NCBI GenBank assembly: GCA_015350385.1 | Contig: WNKI01000005.1 | Span: 758,266 to 822,265 of the forward strand | DNA length: 64,000 nt | From: Aculops lycopersici | Lineage: Eukaryota > Arthropoda > Arachnida > Trombidiformes > Eriophyidae | Reading direction: 5' to 3' | In this document: positions 1 to 12,288 of the stretch, piece by piece | Layout: every line of letters starts with the position of its first letter | Position numbering within the stretch: the stretch's first letter is position 1 | Program-made: the position numbers and the translations under genes | Notes under the pieces: model-generated | Database searches by the model: none | What the model was told of the DNA's origin: nothing | What the model saw: only the letters and a program-made list of their open reading frames with translations

Positions 1-865
1 AAAAATGCAAGGTAGAGATATTCCCCGAGAGGCAGGCCCTTGTGCCATGGATAAGCAAACTTATTTGGACCTCTCAAGACAAGAATCCTCATTGGACAAG
101 ATAGTGCAACAGGCTCAGCATTTAATCATGCGGCAACAAACGATGGAGATAATTGATACATTTGCAGCCCAAATCAAGGATCCCCTCCTAATACCTCACT
201 GGTTTTGTCTCAATAGTCCAACCTCATCGATTGTCCGCGTTGACATTGTATCTCAAAACAACGAAACTCTTGGTAGATCTCACATGTTGATTTATATTGG
301 CACAAGACAGCTTCGAGTAGTAACTAGAGACTGCAAGAACCTCTTGCTTGGTTATGAACCCGACGAACTTAAGCATCTACTCATATGGCAATCATGTTTG
401 CATCAATTTATAGCATCCGACAAGCTAACAAAATTGTTTGGCTGGTACACCTTAATACTGAATTATAACGTCAACGTAACCCGCCAAGATTTATCATCAA
501 CTGCGTTCTCCCTGGTGATCTGTTCCTCCGACTGCTCACACCTGATCTCAATTAAATCTGGACCACAATTTGGCTTAACCGTAGATGTGGCCCAATTCAA
601 GGAACCCACCTCTGTTGGCAATGCTATGGGCCGACTCAATCAATTGAATCATCATCAACAACATGGAGAGTATGACATCCACGATAATAGCATCGAATAC
701 TTCTTGAGCACCTACCTAAATGGCTGTAGTCCAAGTGGAAGGCTAAACAAATTGCATGAATTGACAGAAAACTTTCGCGAAGTCGATTGGGACAAAATGC
801 AAGGTAAAGATTTTTTAGCCAAACTCGAGCTACTAATGGCCGCGCTGACGACCCTCAAATGGTAG
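1..865 (+). CDS. MED17: Mediator complex subunit 17, C-terminal part (5' truncated by window)
   Basis: The reading frame is open from the window edge to a TAG at 863-865, giving 286 residues from the first in-frame ATG at 5. That ATG is probably internal, since animal MED17 is about 650 residues and this matches only the C-terminal portion. The last 35 residues (FREVDWDKMQGKDFLAKLEL, then LMAAL) align closely with the conserved MED17 C-terminus, and an upstream stretch near residues 168-198 (SLVICSSDCSHLISIKSGP) matches the segment before it. MED17 is a head-module subunit of the Mediator coactivator that links transcription factors to RNA polymerase II in the nucleus. It is convergent with the ZP-domain gene. 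A less conserved stretch at residues 205-235 contains a His/Gln run. Identity rests mainly on the C-terminal third. Confidence 0.82.
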   Translation, partial: KMQGRDIPREAGPCAMDKQTYLDLSRQESSLDKIVQQAQHLIMRQQTMEIIDTFAAQIKDPLLIPHWFCLNSPTSSIVRVDIVSQNNETLGRSHMLIYIGTRQLRVVTRDCKNLLLGYEPDELKHLLIWQSCLHQFIASDKLTKLFGWYTLILNYNVNVTRQDLSSTAFSLVICSSDCSHLISIKSGPQFGLTVDVAQFKEPTSVGNAMGRLNQLNHHQQHGEYDIHDNSIEYFLSTYLNGCSPSGRLNKLHELTENFREVDWDKMQGKDFLAKLELLMAALTTLKW

Positions 866-1329
866 TGGAAAGAATCCACTTTCTTTGCGCCCTTAATCGA
901 ATAAAATGTGATACCAACAAAGAATCATAACAGCAATACCTGACGTTAGAGAGAAAAATTTTGGTCTTGTTTCAGTCGATGATTTTATGGAGTTGCGATA
1001 CTTTTTCTACATTTTGATGATGGCTTCTACTAATCCAGTCCTCTTATGTTCAAATAAATTAGGGATTTCCTAGGTAAATAGTTTAGATTTTTGATGATTA
1101 AAACGTCGATTCTTTTTATCAGTCTTCTTGTCTCATATTTCCACTTGTTGCTTAACACATCTTGATAATTGTGCTTATTTTAAGTGCGACAACATACAAG
1201 TAATCTTGACAATCGCTGGTGAACAACCAGTATCCTCGAGATATCAACCCAAATGCTGTCGACTTCATTTGATGTTCTATTTGGCTAGCTTTTGTTAAGA
1301 TTAGTTGTCGAATCTTGTTGACCAACCCA
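866..1329. other. Convergent intergenic region MED17 / ZP gene
   Basis: This AT-rich stretch carries the 3' UTRs of the two convergent genes. A CCACTTGTTG word (1141-1150) sits here. I see no reading frame worth calling and no canonical AATAAA on the minus strand for the ZP gene. Confidence 0.6.
900..905 (+). terminator. Poly(A) signal for MED17
   Basis: AATAAA lies 35 bases after the MED17 stop codon. Confidence 0.6.
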
Positions 1330-3923
1330 CTATCCACTCGACGGATAGGCAGCGTAAAAGTTATCTTGCCGATCGATCATTTGTTGTTGACGCTTGACTA
1401 GCTGTTGACCAGTAGGTACCTTTTGTTGGCACCTGAGCGTCTTAGTGTTATAATATTGTAGGTGGTTGTTTCGATTGCCATTGTAATGATGCTGAATCGG
1501 ATGACATAGACTGGAGTTGCCAGATTCGTGAGATGAAGAGGGCGAAGTGGCTGATCGGCAATGTAATTGTTTGTTGTCTTTGGTGAATGCAAATCCATTC
1601 GTAGTCTTGTTGCTAGCGCCAGTTGCACAGCTAATTAGCGAGCCGGCACCTGTTGATAAGGCATCGCTAATTGAGAGTAGCGACGGCGATAGTGAACCAG
1701 CAAGCGTCATTCGATTGTGTTCAAATTGGCCCCTTGTGAGTTTTCTAATTTTAAAACAACAGCCAATGGCTATGATTATGACCAAAATTAGGAGAGATCC
1801 CGTTGTGCCCAAGAAGAGGAAAATCTCAGCTGGCCGATAGCAAACAAGTGAAGCCTCATCGTCTTCGGCATAAACTTCGCGCAACTTTTGCCTCGCCTTC
1901 TTGGGTTCCGATTCTTGGCGCACCTGTAGTGCCTTGAATAAACTTAGACTGTCTGACATAACAGGTGGCGTTATTTCGTCGCCCGAGTTGTTGATGGTGC
2001 TGTTGCCCGGAAGGGAAGCTGGCGTTGTGTATTCGTAATCCGATTCGTCAATGGAACGTTTGCTCAGCCGACGCCAGTAGCACATTTGTGGCTGTGTTAT
2101 TTTGGTTAGATTTTCAAATAAAGTCGCGGGGGCACAATAGACGAAAGTAGATTGGGGGTCAGTTAGTCGAGTCCAGCGATCAAATGAAGGTGGAGAAAGA
2201 GGAGGTTAAGATTTTTTAACAAGCAATCAAATTGGAAGGTCATGCGACCACGCAATGCCCGACAAGTCAACAGGTGTCGACTCGTGAGAGTTAAAAATAA
2301 TAACGGGATCTCAGAGTCTGCCTTTGGTTCATAAGGTTATACAGCTCATTTAATTGAAAAGTCATTGCTGTTGCTTCTGCTATAGAGACAGCAGACGCCC
2401 AAGAGCTTGTAGGGTTTGGTATATTATTATTATCATCTTCGAAGATATGATGTTATATGATACTTACCGGGCATGCGCTTTGGCACATGTGAATCTCGCA
2501 CTCCAAGTAGAGGACTGGACTTCCCGTAAATCTAAACGCCTTGAGGTAGGCGTAAAGTGTAACATGCCTAAGATCGTTGTCGTTGTAAGTGCCTCTGAAT
2601 GGGCTAATAAATCGTTCATTGACCACGCAACTGTGGCGATTGTGGTGAACCGGAAATGTTACAAGTGCCAATGAGTTGAGGTTGGGAGTTTAGAGTGAGT
2701 GAATGAGGAAGCGAGAAGTTAATAAATATTTCAAGGTTATGAGGTGGTTGTCGATGTTGGGAAGAGGGAGAGAGATCATTGAAAGTAATGAGCTCAAGGA
2801 TGCCCATTTGGCCTTTGGGTGTAACGACGTCGTTCTTTTTTCTATTGCCACGAAAAGAGTTGTAAGATTCAATTCTTCCTACTTATTCCTCTCTTAGTTT
2901 TTCAACCCTTTTAACACAAAGACCACAGAGATGACCATGAGCCAGCGGAAGGTTAATTCTAATTATAAGCCAAGATAGTGAAGAGGCGATTTTCTCTCAC
3001 TTTAAACCTATTGAAGCTCGCGAGGAATGAGTGCGTTTGCGAGTCCTCGCTTCGGGCTGACTCTTGAGGAATTCGAGCTAATTGAGCGGTTTGCTGAGTG
3101 CTCGGTCGAGGACCCTCACCTGCTAAGTAGTAGCTTCCAGGTAATTGCTTGCAAGTCTCTTCATTCATTCATCCATTCACTGGCCTAAAATAGCCTAAAG
3201 CGCACCCAAAGACAAACAAGGGCTTTGTATGGAAAGCTCGCTTGTTAGTTGATGCAGCCACTGAGATTTCAGCGAAGGTAATGTCATTCCAGTCGTTGGA
3301 GATTTTTCTCGTTCCTCTTAGTCTCTCTTTCTAGCTCTGCGCTCAACAGGTAGTGGATTAATGTGACCAACTCATTGTGTTGCATTGAAAGCTCTCGCAA
3401 CCCGTGTTGCTTAAATAAGACACAAATAGCAAGCAATGACTACAATGGAAATGAGCCAGCTAGTGAGCAGACAGAAAATTGCTCATTGCAAACGAGACTC
3501 TCGAGAGTCGATGCCGGCAAGTGGCTGTCTCTTGCACGCTAATCCAATGATGAACTCGCCGTCTTGGATCATTGGCGATCCGCCTTGTTCACTTGATTTG
3601 CCTGGCAGATTCGAATTTCACTAGCGGCTCAGTCAACTGTCATTGCCGATGAATCGCCTATGGAGTGGTATTAATAGAAATGGCCACCACCACCACTAAT
3701 ATAACTGGATTACCAATGGAGATCAAGGTCATAGTCGAGCGCACACATCGGCAGCCGCCGGAAGTGGCGAGTGCGTTACCGCAAGTGGTCGGCACTCGGT
3801 GCAGCTTCAGCGCCGACCACTTGTTGCTGCTCAACACGCCAGAGAGTCTTGCTCGCACGACTTTCAAGCTGTAAGCGGCTAACTAAATCACAAAGAGAGC
3901 CGAATGCGTTGCGCCAATGCCTC

Positions 3924-3959
<36 letters not shown>

Positions 3960-6900
3960 GTGTCAATGACACACTGTGTGAAAAGTTCAATCTCTTTAGT
4001 AGCAGTAGTAGCAAGAAGGCTCCCAGTTTTAGGTAGTAACTCTCGTACTTTACTCTTGGCTCACCTCAAATAGCACTTATCCCGCAGAGTTAAAGTCACA
4101 CACATGGACACAATAACAACAAACTGGCCGAGCTGTCCATTGGCAGTATTGAGCGGCAAACAAAAACACAAACCGAAACGAAGCTGTGTGGTCTCCTCAC
4201 TACACCACTGGCTCTTGGTTGCGAGTTGCGCAACAGGTAGTTGGCTGGCCGGCTACTTGTTGGTTTGTAGCGATAGAATGGAACTGAACTGAATTGAATT
4301 GAATAAACTGTAATGAAATGGACAAACTTACCCATTGGAATCAATAAGTTGCATTCGCTGCTTGCCTCCATTGTGAGCCACACAATTCTTCACTAGAATA
4401 TCGTATCCGGCTGCTCGAGTCAGTTCATCCATTGGGCAGTTTAATATCCGCGCGTTGTTGTCGGTTTGTCCAAGATTTGGTGGGATTTTAAATTTCGATC
4501 AAGTTTCCATTGGATGAGGTGGTAGAGAGGAGGAGGAGGAGGATAAGGGAGAATTTGAATTTTCAGTTAGTTTCCTCGGTCTCAGGTGCAAATGACTCAC
4601 AGAGACACAAAGTGAAGCTGGATCGTTGACGCAGGAGAAGGGCAGAAATTTCGTTGCGTGCTCAAGGTGATGATGACGCAAGCGCTTCGAGTTTGTCCGC
4701 TGTGATTGCTCAGGATTCGCGCGCGCAGACCATCAACAAGTGGAGCACACTTACCTTTCTCGCTCTTCATGTGGATTAGCAGAGTTAGCGGGTCGCCCAC
4801 TGTGACTGGCCCGTCGACCGCTTTGTTGGGCCGTTGGAGATCATTTTTTTCAATTCGTCAAGTAGGTTTATGGATTAGATTTCAAGTTAGTATTTTTGAT
4901 GTCGAATTCCCGAGAAAATTAGAAAGACGCCATAAGGAAGTAGCGGCTCATTTAACACTTACCTATTTTTGGCCCCATTCCGTGGCCAAGGAGAACGTCC
5001 ATTTGACATTGCGGCGGATTGATGGTGAACACGACAGGAGAGCCTGTATTTGTTCTGTTGTTGTTAGGTTTTTGGTAGAAATTAATTTGGGTTAGTGGTC
5101 ATCGTGAATATATTAACGTGCCAGTGGATCACTTGAATCAATCAGAAAGCAATTCCAATTTTCTCACTCAATAACTTACTCAACATTGAAGGGGGAAAAT
5201 GAGACTGTCTTCCAAAAGTCGCTTCCATATTCACAGGAAACTCTGTAGTGCTCATCCCATTCCTGTTCAATAATTGAATTGTACTGAATCGACAGCGTGT
5301 TCCACATAACCTGGTCTCGGCGCTACAAGTGGTTGTTTGGTTGTGAATTTGCGTGTAAATTGATGCGTCATGTCGGTGGGATATAAAGTTAGTCTTGGAT
5401 TTTAGAGCTCCTTTTTTGTGATAAGGAGTTGAAAGAGTTTTCTGAAAAGGAAAGAGAGAAGAGAGGAGTTATAAATCAATTTGCATTTTCTGACCGACTC
5501 TTCATTAAACTTCAATGGAGCAGCCGATTAGCCGCGATTGCCATGATTTCGCTTCGCTCTCTGCGAAGATTCGCCCCCATTGTTATGGTGTAATCGCTGC
5601 GCTTTCTTGGCTGTGAAATCGGATCTCATGTTGAAAGGAGTGATAGAGCGAGAGAACAGGTGAAGTGAGCAGTCGCTTGTGGCCAACAGTTAGACCAACA
5701 CCTTTTCCTTGGTCATGGCTAATCACGAAACTCACGAGAGTCTCCCCCTTCCTCTTCTTGTGAAGCAGCAAAGTTTTAGTTTACAACAAAAGCTCCTTTG
5801 CACCCCCATTGGTCACTCTGTTTGATTTTCCACAACTGGCCCAACTTCCAAGCCAAGTAAATTGGCGCTCTAAAAGTAGAAGTCAACCAGCTAATCCAAG
5901 TCGCCGAGTTACTCTAACAAACTAAATCTCTCCATTGCATCGAATGGCATTGCATTGGATCTCATTACGTGTAAATTGGCACTTACCCTCGCTTCGCCCG
6001 GAATCGTTGGCTGATGGAGCTCCTGGCGGCCGAGTGTTCCGCATTGATTTAGTCTAATGCTGAACTCGTAGCGTGTTGATCCAGTTCCGTTGACATACAA
6101 ACAGGTGGGATCGCTTACGTAACCCGAGGAGTAGATGATGCCCTTGAAAGTTCCATTGAATACTATCACCGCCCTGATGAGATCATTCGAGCACTCGGCC
6201 GAGATGTCTGTTTGGTTTAGTTTAGTTTGCGTGTGGGTTTGTTTTTGTTGTTTTGTTAGAGATGATAGAAAGAAGGGAAATGGATCAATCGGTTAGATTT
6301 CTCCTCTGAGTTAATCTAGAATGGCAATCTGAAATTGCAAACTCGGATTTCAGAAAAGGTGATACTTACGCTCAACTCGCGTTATATTCAGTGGACGACG
6401 GCCGCTGTATCCGGTTCCCGGCGCAGCGCCAGGCGCCGGACTGGGTACCTGTGGCGCCTGGATTGCTTGAGCCGGAGCTTGTTGGATTGTGGACAAAAAG
6501 GCGCCTTGTTGCTGCGAGCCGCCATTTACGACCGCCAAATTGGACAATTGTGCATTGTTGAACATGGAGGCCATAGAATTTGGGGCTAAACCGAAGGGAT
6601 TTCCGTTTGCGCTAGCATATGGAGGCGACGATTGGTAAAAATTTGGTTGTTGCTGATTCATTGATGCTGCCATGGTGTTTGCATTGATTGGTGGCTGCAA
6701 GACGGGCGCCTGTTGTTGTTGCTGCTGCTGCTGCTGATTAGCAACAAGTGGCCCGCTTGGCGACAACGGCGACCGGAAGCCGCTGGCCGCATTTGCCTGG
6801 TTCATTGGCGGCGGAAGTGAGGGTCTACGCGGATTGTTATTTTGCACGGCAGCGCCCCCCTGTCCGCCCGCGCCGCCTTGGAAAAGGCGTGGTGCCGGCG

Positions 6901-8728
6901 GGCCTGTGTGATGGGGCTGCTGATTCTCCAAATTAACCCCTTGTGCTGGTTGATTGGATGATCCCGATGCACTGGACATATCCGTTGCGCTTGGGCCCAC
7001 TTGCAATATTGAGGCTTGTGTTGAGCTTGACACCGACGAACTTGTGCCACTTGTTACAGGAGTTGCCACCTGAGGTACCATCGAGCTACTGGTCAGCTGA
7101 CCGTCCGAGTAAATCAACGTTGGTCCGCTCATCCTCTCGCCTCCCATTGAGCCCAAAGAGGAAGCTGGCGCCGATGACGAAGAACCGGAAGTTGCGTTAG
7201 CAATGGCAGCCTCAGTGGATATTCCAGATTGATGTTGCTGGTGTTCCATCATCGAGTTTACTATTTTCTTCTCGCTACGACCACTACCATTCGCCACAAC
7301 CTGTTGCCTGGTGTTTGCCTGCCCGCCTACCGGCAAGTCCAGTCCCTTTGATGCCTTGGAAATATTTGCACTGGAAGTGGCGGCGATTTCATTCGATGTC
7401 AAATGCTGCTGAGATTGCTGATCATATCCAGCATTGTACTCAGGCTCGCTTATTGGGTTGCCAACAACGTAAATTGGTTTCATCATTGCCGACTGTTGCG
7501 ACGATTGCTGACTTCCGCCGCCAATTGCAGCGCTCACTTGGGCAGTATGGTGTTGTGGCTGCTGCTGCTGCTGTTGTTGTTGATTTGGCGGTCCCATTAG
7601 TGGAGTTATAATGGAGATGGATGAGGGCGACGAGGACATTGATTGCGCGAGACTACCAATGCGACGCTCGAAGTTTGAATCTACTTCGTCTTGTGGTTTT
7701 TGCTGTTGACCGGAAGTGGAAAACAACTCCCGCTCTCCGTTGTTGCTATTCATTGATTGGTGACCTATACTATTGCCCTTCATTGCCGTCGCGTCCTCCT
7801 CGATTCTCCTACTTGTTGCTTGAGGCTTAACGTTAGCAGAGGTCACGTTTGCATTACTAGATTCGAGGTTCAAAGTTTCGCCTGTTGGATTGGCCAGGGC
7901 AGTAGTAGCTGTGGTGACAGGTGGTTGGGGTTGTTGTTGTGTTTGAGTTGAAGCAGAAACAGATGAGCTTGTGGTTGTTGGTTGAGGTTGTGGCACAACG
8001 GGCGAGTTGAGCGGCTCGTTCGGCAGGCTAGGCGTTATGTTTGCGCTCTCGGCTTCCGGTTTGCTTTGCACATAAACCGGCGCTTGGCGCTGACCTTGAC
8101 CTTGAGAACTCTGGGCAGTCGAGGTGGAGCCGGTTGTTGTTGTAGTTGATGAAGTTAGACTAAACTCTTCCGGTTGCACTTGGTGGTTATCAATGTTGTT
8201 GCTGTTGCTTCTTTGTGTCACTTCCGCCTGCAGAGCCTCGTTCGCCGCCACCAATTGGGCCGCTCGGCCGCTAGCTTGTTGGCCGGCGGCGCTATCCGCA
8301 TTCGCGTTGCCCCTAAACTGGCGCTGCTGTCTCAATTGCTGGTGCCTAGCTGAATGCGAACCATGTGGCTGGTGGTTACTGTGAGATAGTTGTCGGTTTC
8401 GGTTTCGAGTGCACGGCAGTTGCTCGTCCATTGGCTCATCGGACATTCCAACGTTCATTTGTATGTCTGGACTTTGATTTGTGTTAATTTGTTGATACTG
8501 ATGTTGTTGTTGTGCTTGTATTTGGCAGTTAAATTGAGGAGTTTGGTGGAGTAATACGAGGACAATGAACACGCTTGACGAGGCGCAACAGGTGAGTGTC
8601 ATTTTTGATAATTGACCACCAACACCAGTGCCTCTCCTACTTCTTATCCTTTCCGGTGTGAGTCTTCTTCGCTTGAACTGTGTTAATTTTGAACACAGGT
8701 AATTTGAGTTTGTGCTTGTTGATGTCAT
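1330..8728 (-). CDS. ZP-domain transmembrane protein with long Gln-rich N-terminal region (eight coding exons)
   Basis: I joined exons 8728-6370, 6207-5987, 5322-5180, 5054-4963, 4820-4755, 4410-4332, 2630-2468 and 2091-1330. All junctions are GT..AG and the phase is kept throughout, giving 1294 residues. Exon 1 encodes about 786 residues rich in Gln, Ser, Asn and Ala. A hydrophobic signal peptide follows Met43 (codon at 8602-8600), so Met43 is the likelier start. Residues about 787-1045 are a complete zona pellucida domain with its Cys pattern (AECSNDLIRAVIVFNGTF, then FSIRLNQCGTL, YDILVKNCVAHNGG and CEIHMCQSACP). A furin-type site RRLSKR (1048-1053) follows, then a membrane helix (about 1132-1154) and a cytoplasmic tail of about 140 residues. 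Arthropod ZP proteins of this layout build apical extracellular matrix and cuticle. The phrase GPVTVGDPLTLLIHM suggests the piopio-like group, but orthology is not established. The Q-rich part is not conserved sequence. Confidence 0.85.
2631..4331 (-). other. Largest intron of the ZP gene
   Basis: This 1.7 kb intron lies between ZP exons 6 and 7. It contains a CT dinucleotide tract (3928-3957) and a CCACTTGTTG word at 3817-3826. Open frames here have no recognisable homology and lie between validated splice sites. Confidence 0.7.
3928..3957. repeat. (CT)n microsatellite
   Basis: An uninterrupted CT dinucleotide run of about 15 units inside a ZP-gene intron. Confidence 0.95.
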
Positions 8729-11700
8729 TTTGATATTGTCTTTTGGTTGCAGAACTGATTCCGAACAAGCTAATTCAAACTAAACACTAAACATAACTTT
8801 TCACTCCATAACCTTCCTGTTGAATTCTGAATAGATTGAAACGGAGGAATAAATCTCGCAAACTTTATGCTAACTAGTTGGCGATCTGATTGCAACTGAC
8901 TGACTGACTGACTGGCCGATGAACTAATTGCCGACCCGTAGAGCTAACCGGAGGACTACTAACGGTAACTGGTGTAATTCGAAGCTTCGAAAACCCGATA
9001 ACAAGTTCAGTGTGTCGCTAACGGATCTTCAATGTTGAATGATTTGACTAGCTTACCTTACGAACCCACGGGATCATCTAGTCGAACCAACGGATCAACG
9101 GATGAACTTGACACTCGATGCTCGCGGGTTGTGTAGCCAACCAACGTTGCTCTTCTGCGGGGAGTCTCAAGGGAAAGATGGGGAGAGAGAAACGGTATTT
9201 GTGGAGGTTGGCTTTGCTCGGCCAAGAGGCGGAAGTTAACAGTTTACCTCAGCGGCGCCAGCTAGCGGGAACCACTCGCCTCGGTTCCTGTGAGCTTTAA
9301 GCTAGAGCTGCGTACCTGCGCAAAAGCTCATTGCGCTCACAATGATTTACCTGTGCACCTGTCTTATTATGTAATGGATACAGAAAGACAGAGCGACGAA
9401 CAACGGAAGGCGGTATTCCTGCAGCGACAGCCTCAGCCGAATCTCTCTCACACACTGCGAGTTGTATTTGTGTTTGATTCAAATCATTCAGGAGCTCGCT
9501 TGTCGAAGTGGCAATCTTTTGTCCGCGGACTTCGGATGCGCCAGCCACTTGTTGCTGGCGGTTTCGGTTTTATCCGCCAACTCCACAAGATTTCGCAGTG
9601 AGGCAAGAACTAGTCAAGCGGCACGAATATCGTTGAGTTGGCCAGCGCGGCCAACGGAAGCCTTGGAGCAACCACGAGAGTAGTGTTGCGGTTTACCTGG
9701 CTGCATTGGATGTCGCCAATGTAATAACAACCACAACGGCATCTACAGAGAATCTCATTCACAGTTACACGCTGCGAAGCGATCCTTTGATACTTCGCCG
9801 ATACCTTTTTGCCTTTATTGTCCAAAATCCGAGGCAAGGAACAGACGACTCGATACGGAAGGCAACTTGTTGACTGGAATCGAGACGATTAGCTGGTGGC
9901 TACTCTTTGGTGCTGCACTCAAGACGACTCATGAGCACATTTAACCGCAAGACGCCAAGGGAGTTCAAGTTCAGTGAGAGACTAGTGAACCCATCTTCTC
10001 AAGTCTCAGTCTCGGCATTTATCTTTCAACTACAAATAGCAGTTACCTATCGGATAGTAAAGGGGTCGAGTTGCACCCTCGGCGCTCGAGTCGATCGATT
10101 GATTGAATTAAGACAAGACGCAAGGCGACGGGTTGACCGATCGGCCACCTCATCTGGCGGTTATTTTGCGGTTTTCAATGGCACCATGTGGTTTATATTT
10201 GCCTCGCTAGAAATTCTGTTGGTCTTTGCCTGAAAGTCCAGGATCATCTAACTTGATGGAGAATGTCTGTGTGTTGAGCAAGAAAGAATAACTAAACAAA
10301 TTGAGCTCCTTTTGTCTCTCAAGAGTCTGTCTCCGTTCTGCTTCCTTCACCTGAAATCCCTTTATTTTAAACCGAGCTAAAATTAATGAATCTAGATAAT
10401 CATTTGTAGGCCCATTAAATATGTGACAAGCAACAAGTGACCAACACTTTTACACAGCAAACTTGGGCTTATATGCATGACGCGCCTCGTTGTCAGTGTG
10501 ACTTGCGTCACAGCTCTTTGTCCAACCACCTGTTCACCTAGATTCCTGCTGGGCTACAAATAGACTTGGTCAACAGAACAATTCACGATGCCACTTCTCA
10601 CTACGAAGCAAGTAGGAAGGGGAGTTCTCATTTCCGCTTGCGACTAGTGGGCGCCGAATTGACTCTCAAAAATAAATTGAATTCCTCTCTTTTCTCTCTA
10701 GTTTTTCTCCGTCTTTTTATATTGCCATGTTGCTATTCTTCGAGAATTATGTCATGTCTTTCTTTCTTTCTAGCATTCGGACCATCTGATTGACTGAGTG
10801 ACTCTGATCTCGTGTCGCCCAATTGTCACAGTGTCCACTGTCAAGTTTGCAACTCGACTTGCGGCAATCCAAGTTCCGTTGCAATGGGTGCGTCGTCACT
10901 GCTCCCCTCTCTCAAGCCAAGGCCGCGGAGGATGCCACTATGTTGGTGGAGATTCTCAGCGGGTAATTGCAATGAGTGACTCAACTCATCGCAAGTTTTT
11001 CGTGTAATCAAGTTGATACCGAGTCCAACTCGCCGATCGTACATCTATTCCCCGCTTCTTTGTACGAATCATTTTCCTATTCCCACACCAACAAAGCCTC
11101 AAATTCGTGATAAGCTATCCTTCTGTTGATTTGAATGCCCAGTGAGGATGCAAGTCAAATCGAGCGACAAAAAAGTAGCGGCCACCTCGAGAAAGGATGC
11201 TGTTGCTCAATCTGGCTTCCGGACGGAAGCCAAAAGTAAAGAGAAGGGAGGATTTTTTACCAGGAAGAATGCAAAGACTGGAATGAAAGAAGAGGGAAGA
11301 ATTTCCTCCAAAAATTGCGGATCCATTCCACGATCAACACAGTGACCGGAATTCTAGTGACACTTGTTCAGTTACTCGCTGCCAACTGCGAGTTCTCACC
11401 TGTACATGTCCAATTTAATGCCGCCTTTGTTAGCCCACTAGTACAACTAACATTAGAATTCGAATTGGCCGTGTGATAGCCGCTACCAAGCTGCTTTTGT
11501 TGCGGCCACTTGTTGTTGCATGCGGTGGTTGCTGTGGTTGTGTTGGTGTTGATTGAATTCGGCAGTCGGCCAATGTGTCCGACATTGACCACAACGAGTG
11601 TTGCGTTGGCTAGAGGGAATGGAGATTCATTTGGCTACCATTCAAATCCTGCCTCCGCATCTCATCCGATTGCCGCTATCTTATTGCCTGTGAGCATACA

Positions 11701-12270
11701 TTACATCTCCAGGTGACAGGTGGTCGAGACGCAGTGGGCAGTTGGTCTTCTTGGTGTGTGAAAATCAGATAGACTTTGTCTGGTCGGACTCACCTCTTTG
11801 GCGCGACAATTCGGTGGCCCTGTTCACAATCACAGTCAATCAAATCACCGATAACCACTTGTTGTTGCAGCCACCACCACAAACACTCGGGTCATCCATT
11901 TTAGAGACCACACACACACACATGACTGGGACCATTTGCATTGCGGCCACAATGGAAGGCACCAAAATCGAGAACTATTTTACATGGTCACTAGTCTCCA
12001 TCGACAAGAGCAACCACTGGATTCTAAGTGACACTCGCAAGTTAATGGAAATAATATCACCTACGAGCCATACAATCAACAGGTTACCATCGCGTCCAGG
12101 TCAGAGACTGCAATTATCGCTCAACCAATCATCAGATGCACGAAGAGTTAAAGGTCACGCAAAAAGTCACGCGTTACACTTGGAAATTGGCCAGCTAGAT
12201 ACTTGATCTTGAAACTTCCTCCCTCATTTGGTTACAAAAAGTTTTTTCCGCTCAACTAAAACACAAAAGA
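8729..12270. other. 3.5 kb region without a recognisable gene
   Basis: The stretch between the ZP gene start and the POLA1 3' end. It holds short open frames on both strands (for example 11742-12206 +, 154 codons) with no recognisable domain. It also has an ACTG tetranucleotide run (8895-8913) and three CCACTTGTTG words (9545, 11506, 11855). It probably contains the ZP gene promoter, 5' UTR and regulatory DNA; nothing more can be supported. Confidence 0.5.
8895..8913. repeat. (ACTG)n short tandem repeat
   Basis: Nearly five consecutive copies of the tetranucleotide ACTG, about 170 bases upstream of the ZP gene start codon. Confidence 0.9.
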
Positions 12271-12273
12271 GGG

Positions 12274-12279
12274 TTTATT
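12274..12279 (-). terminator. Poly(A) signal for POLA1
   Basis: AATAAA on the minus strand begins about 10 bases after the POLA1 stop codon, implying a very short 3' UTR. Confidence 0.65.
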
Positions 12280-12288
12280 ACTATCTTG

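Noticed and set aside
6748..8384. Plus-strand frames opposite the Q-rich ZP exon
   Set aside because: Antisense shadows of CAG/CAA-rich coding sequence.
11742..12206. 154-codon plus-strand frame upstream of the POLA1 3' end
   Set aside because: No recognisable domain, no signal or membrane segment and no splice context. Its composition is like the surrounding noncoding DNA.
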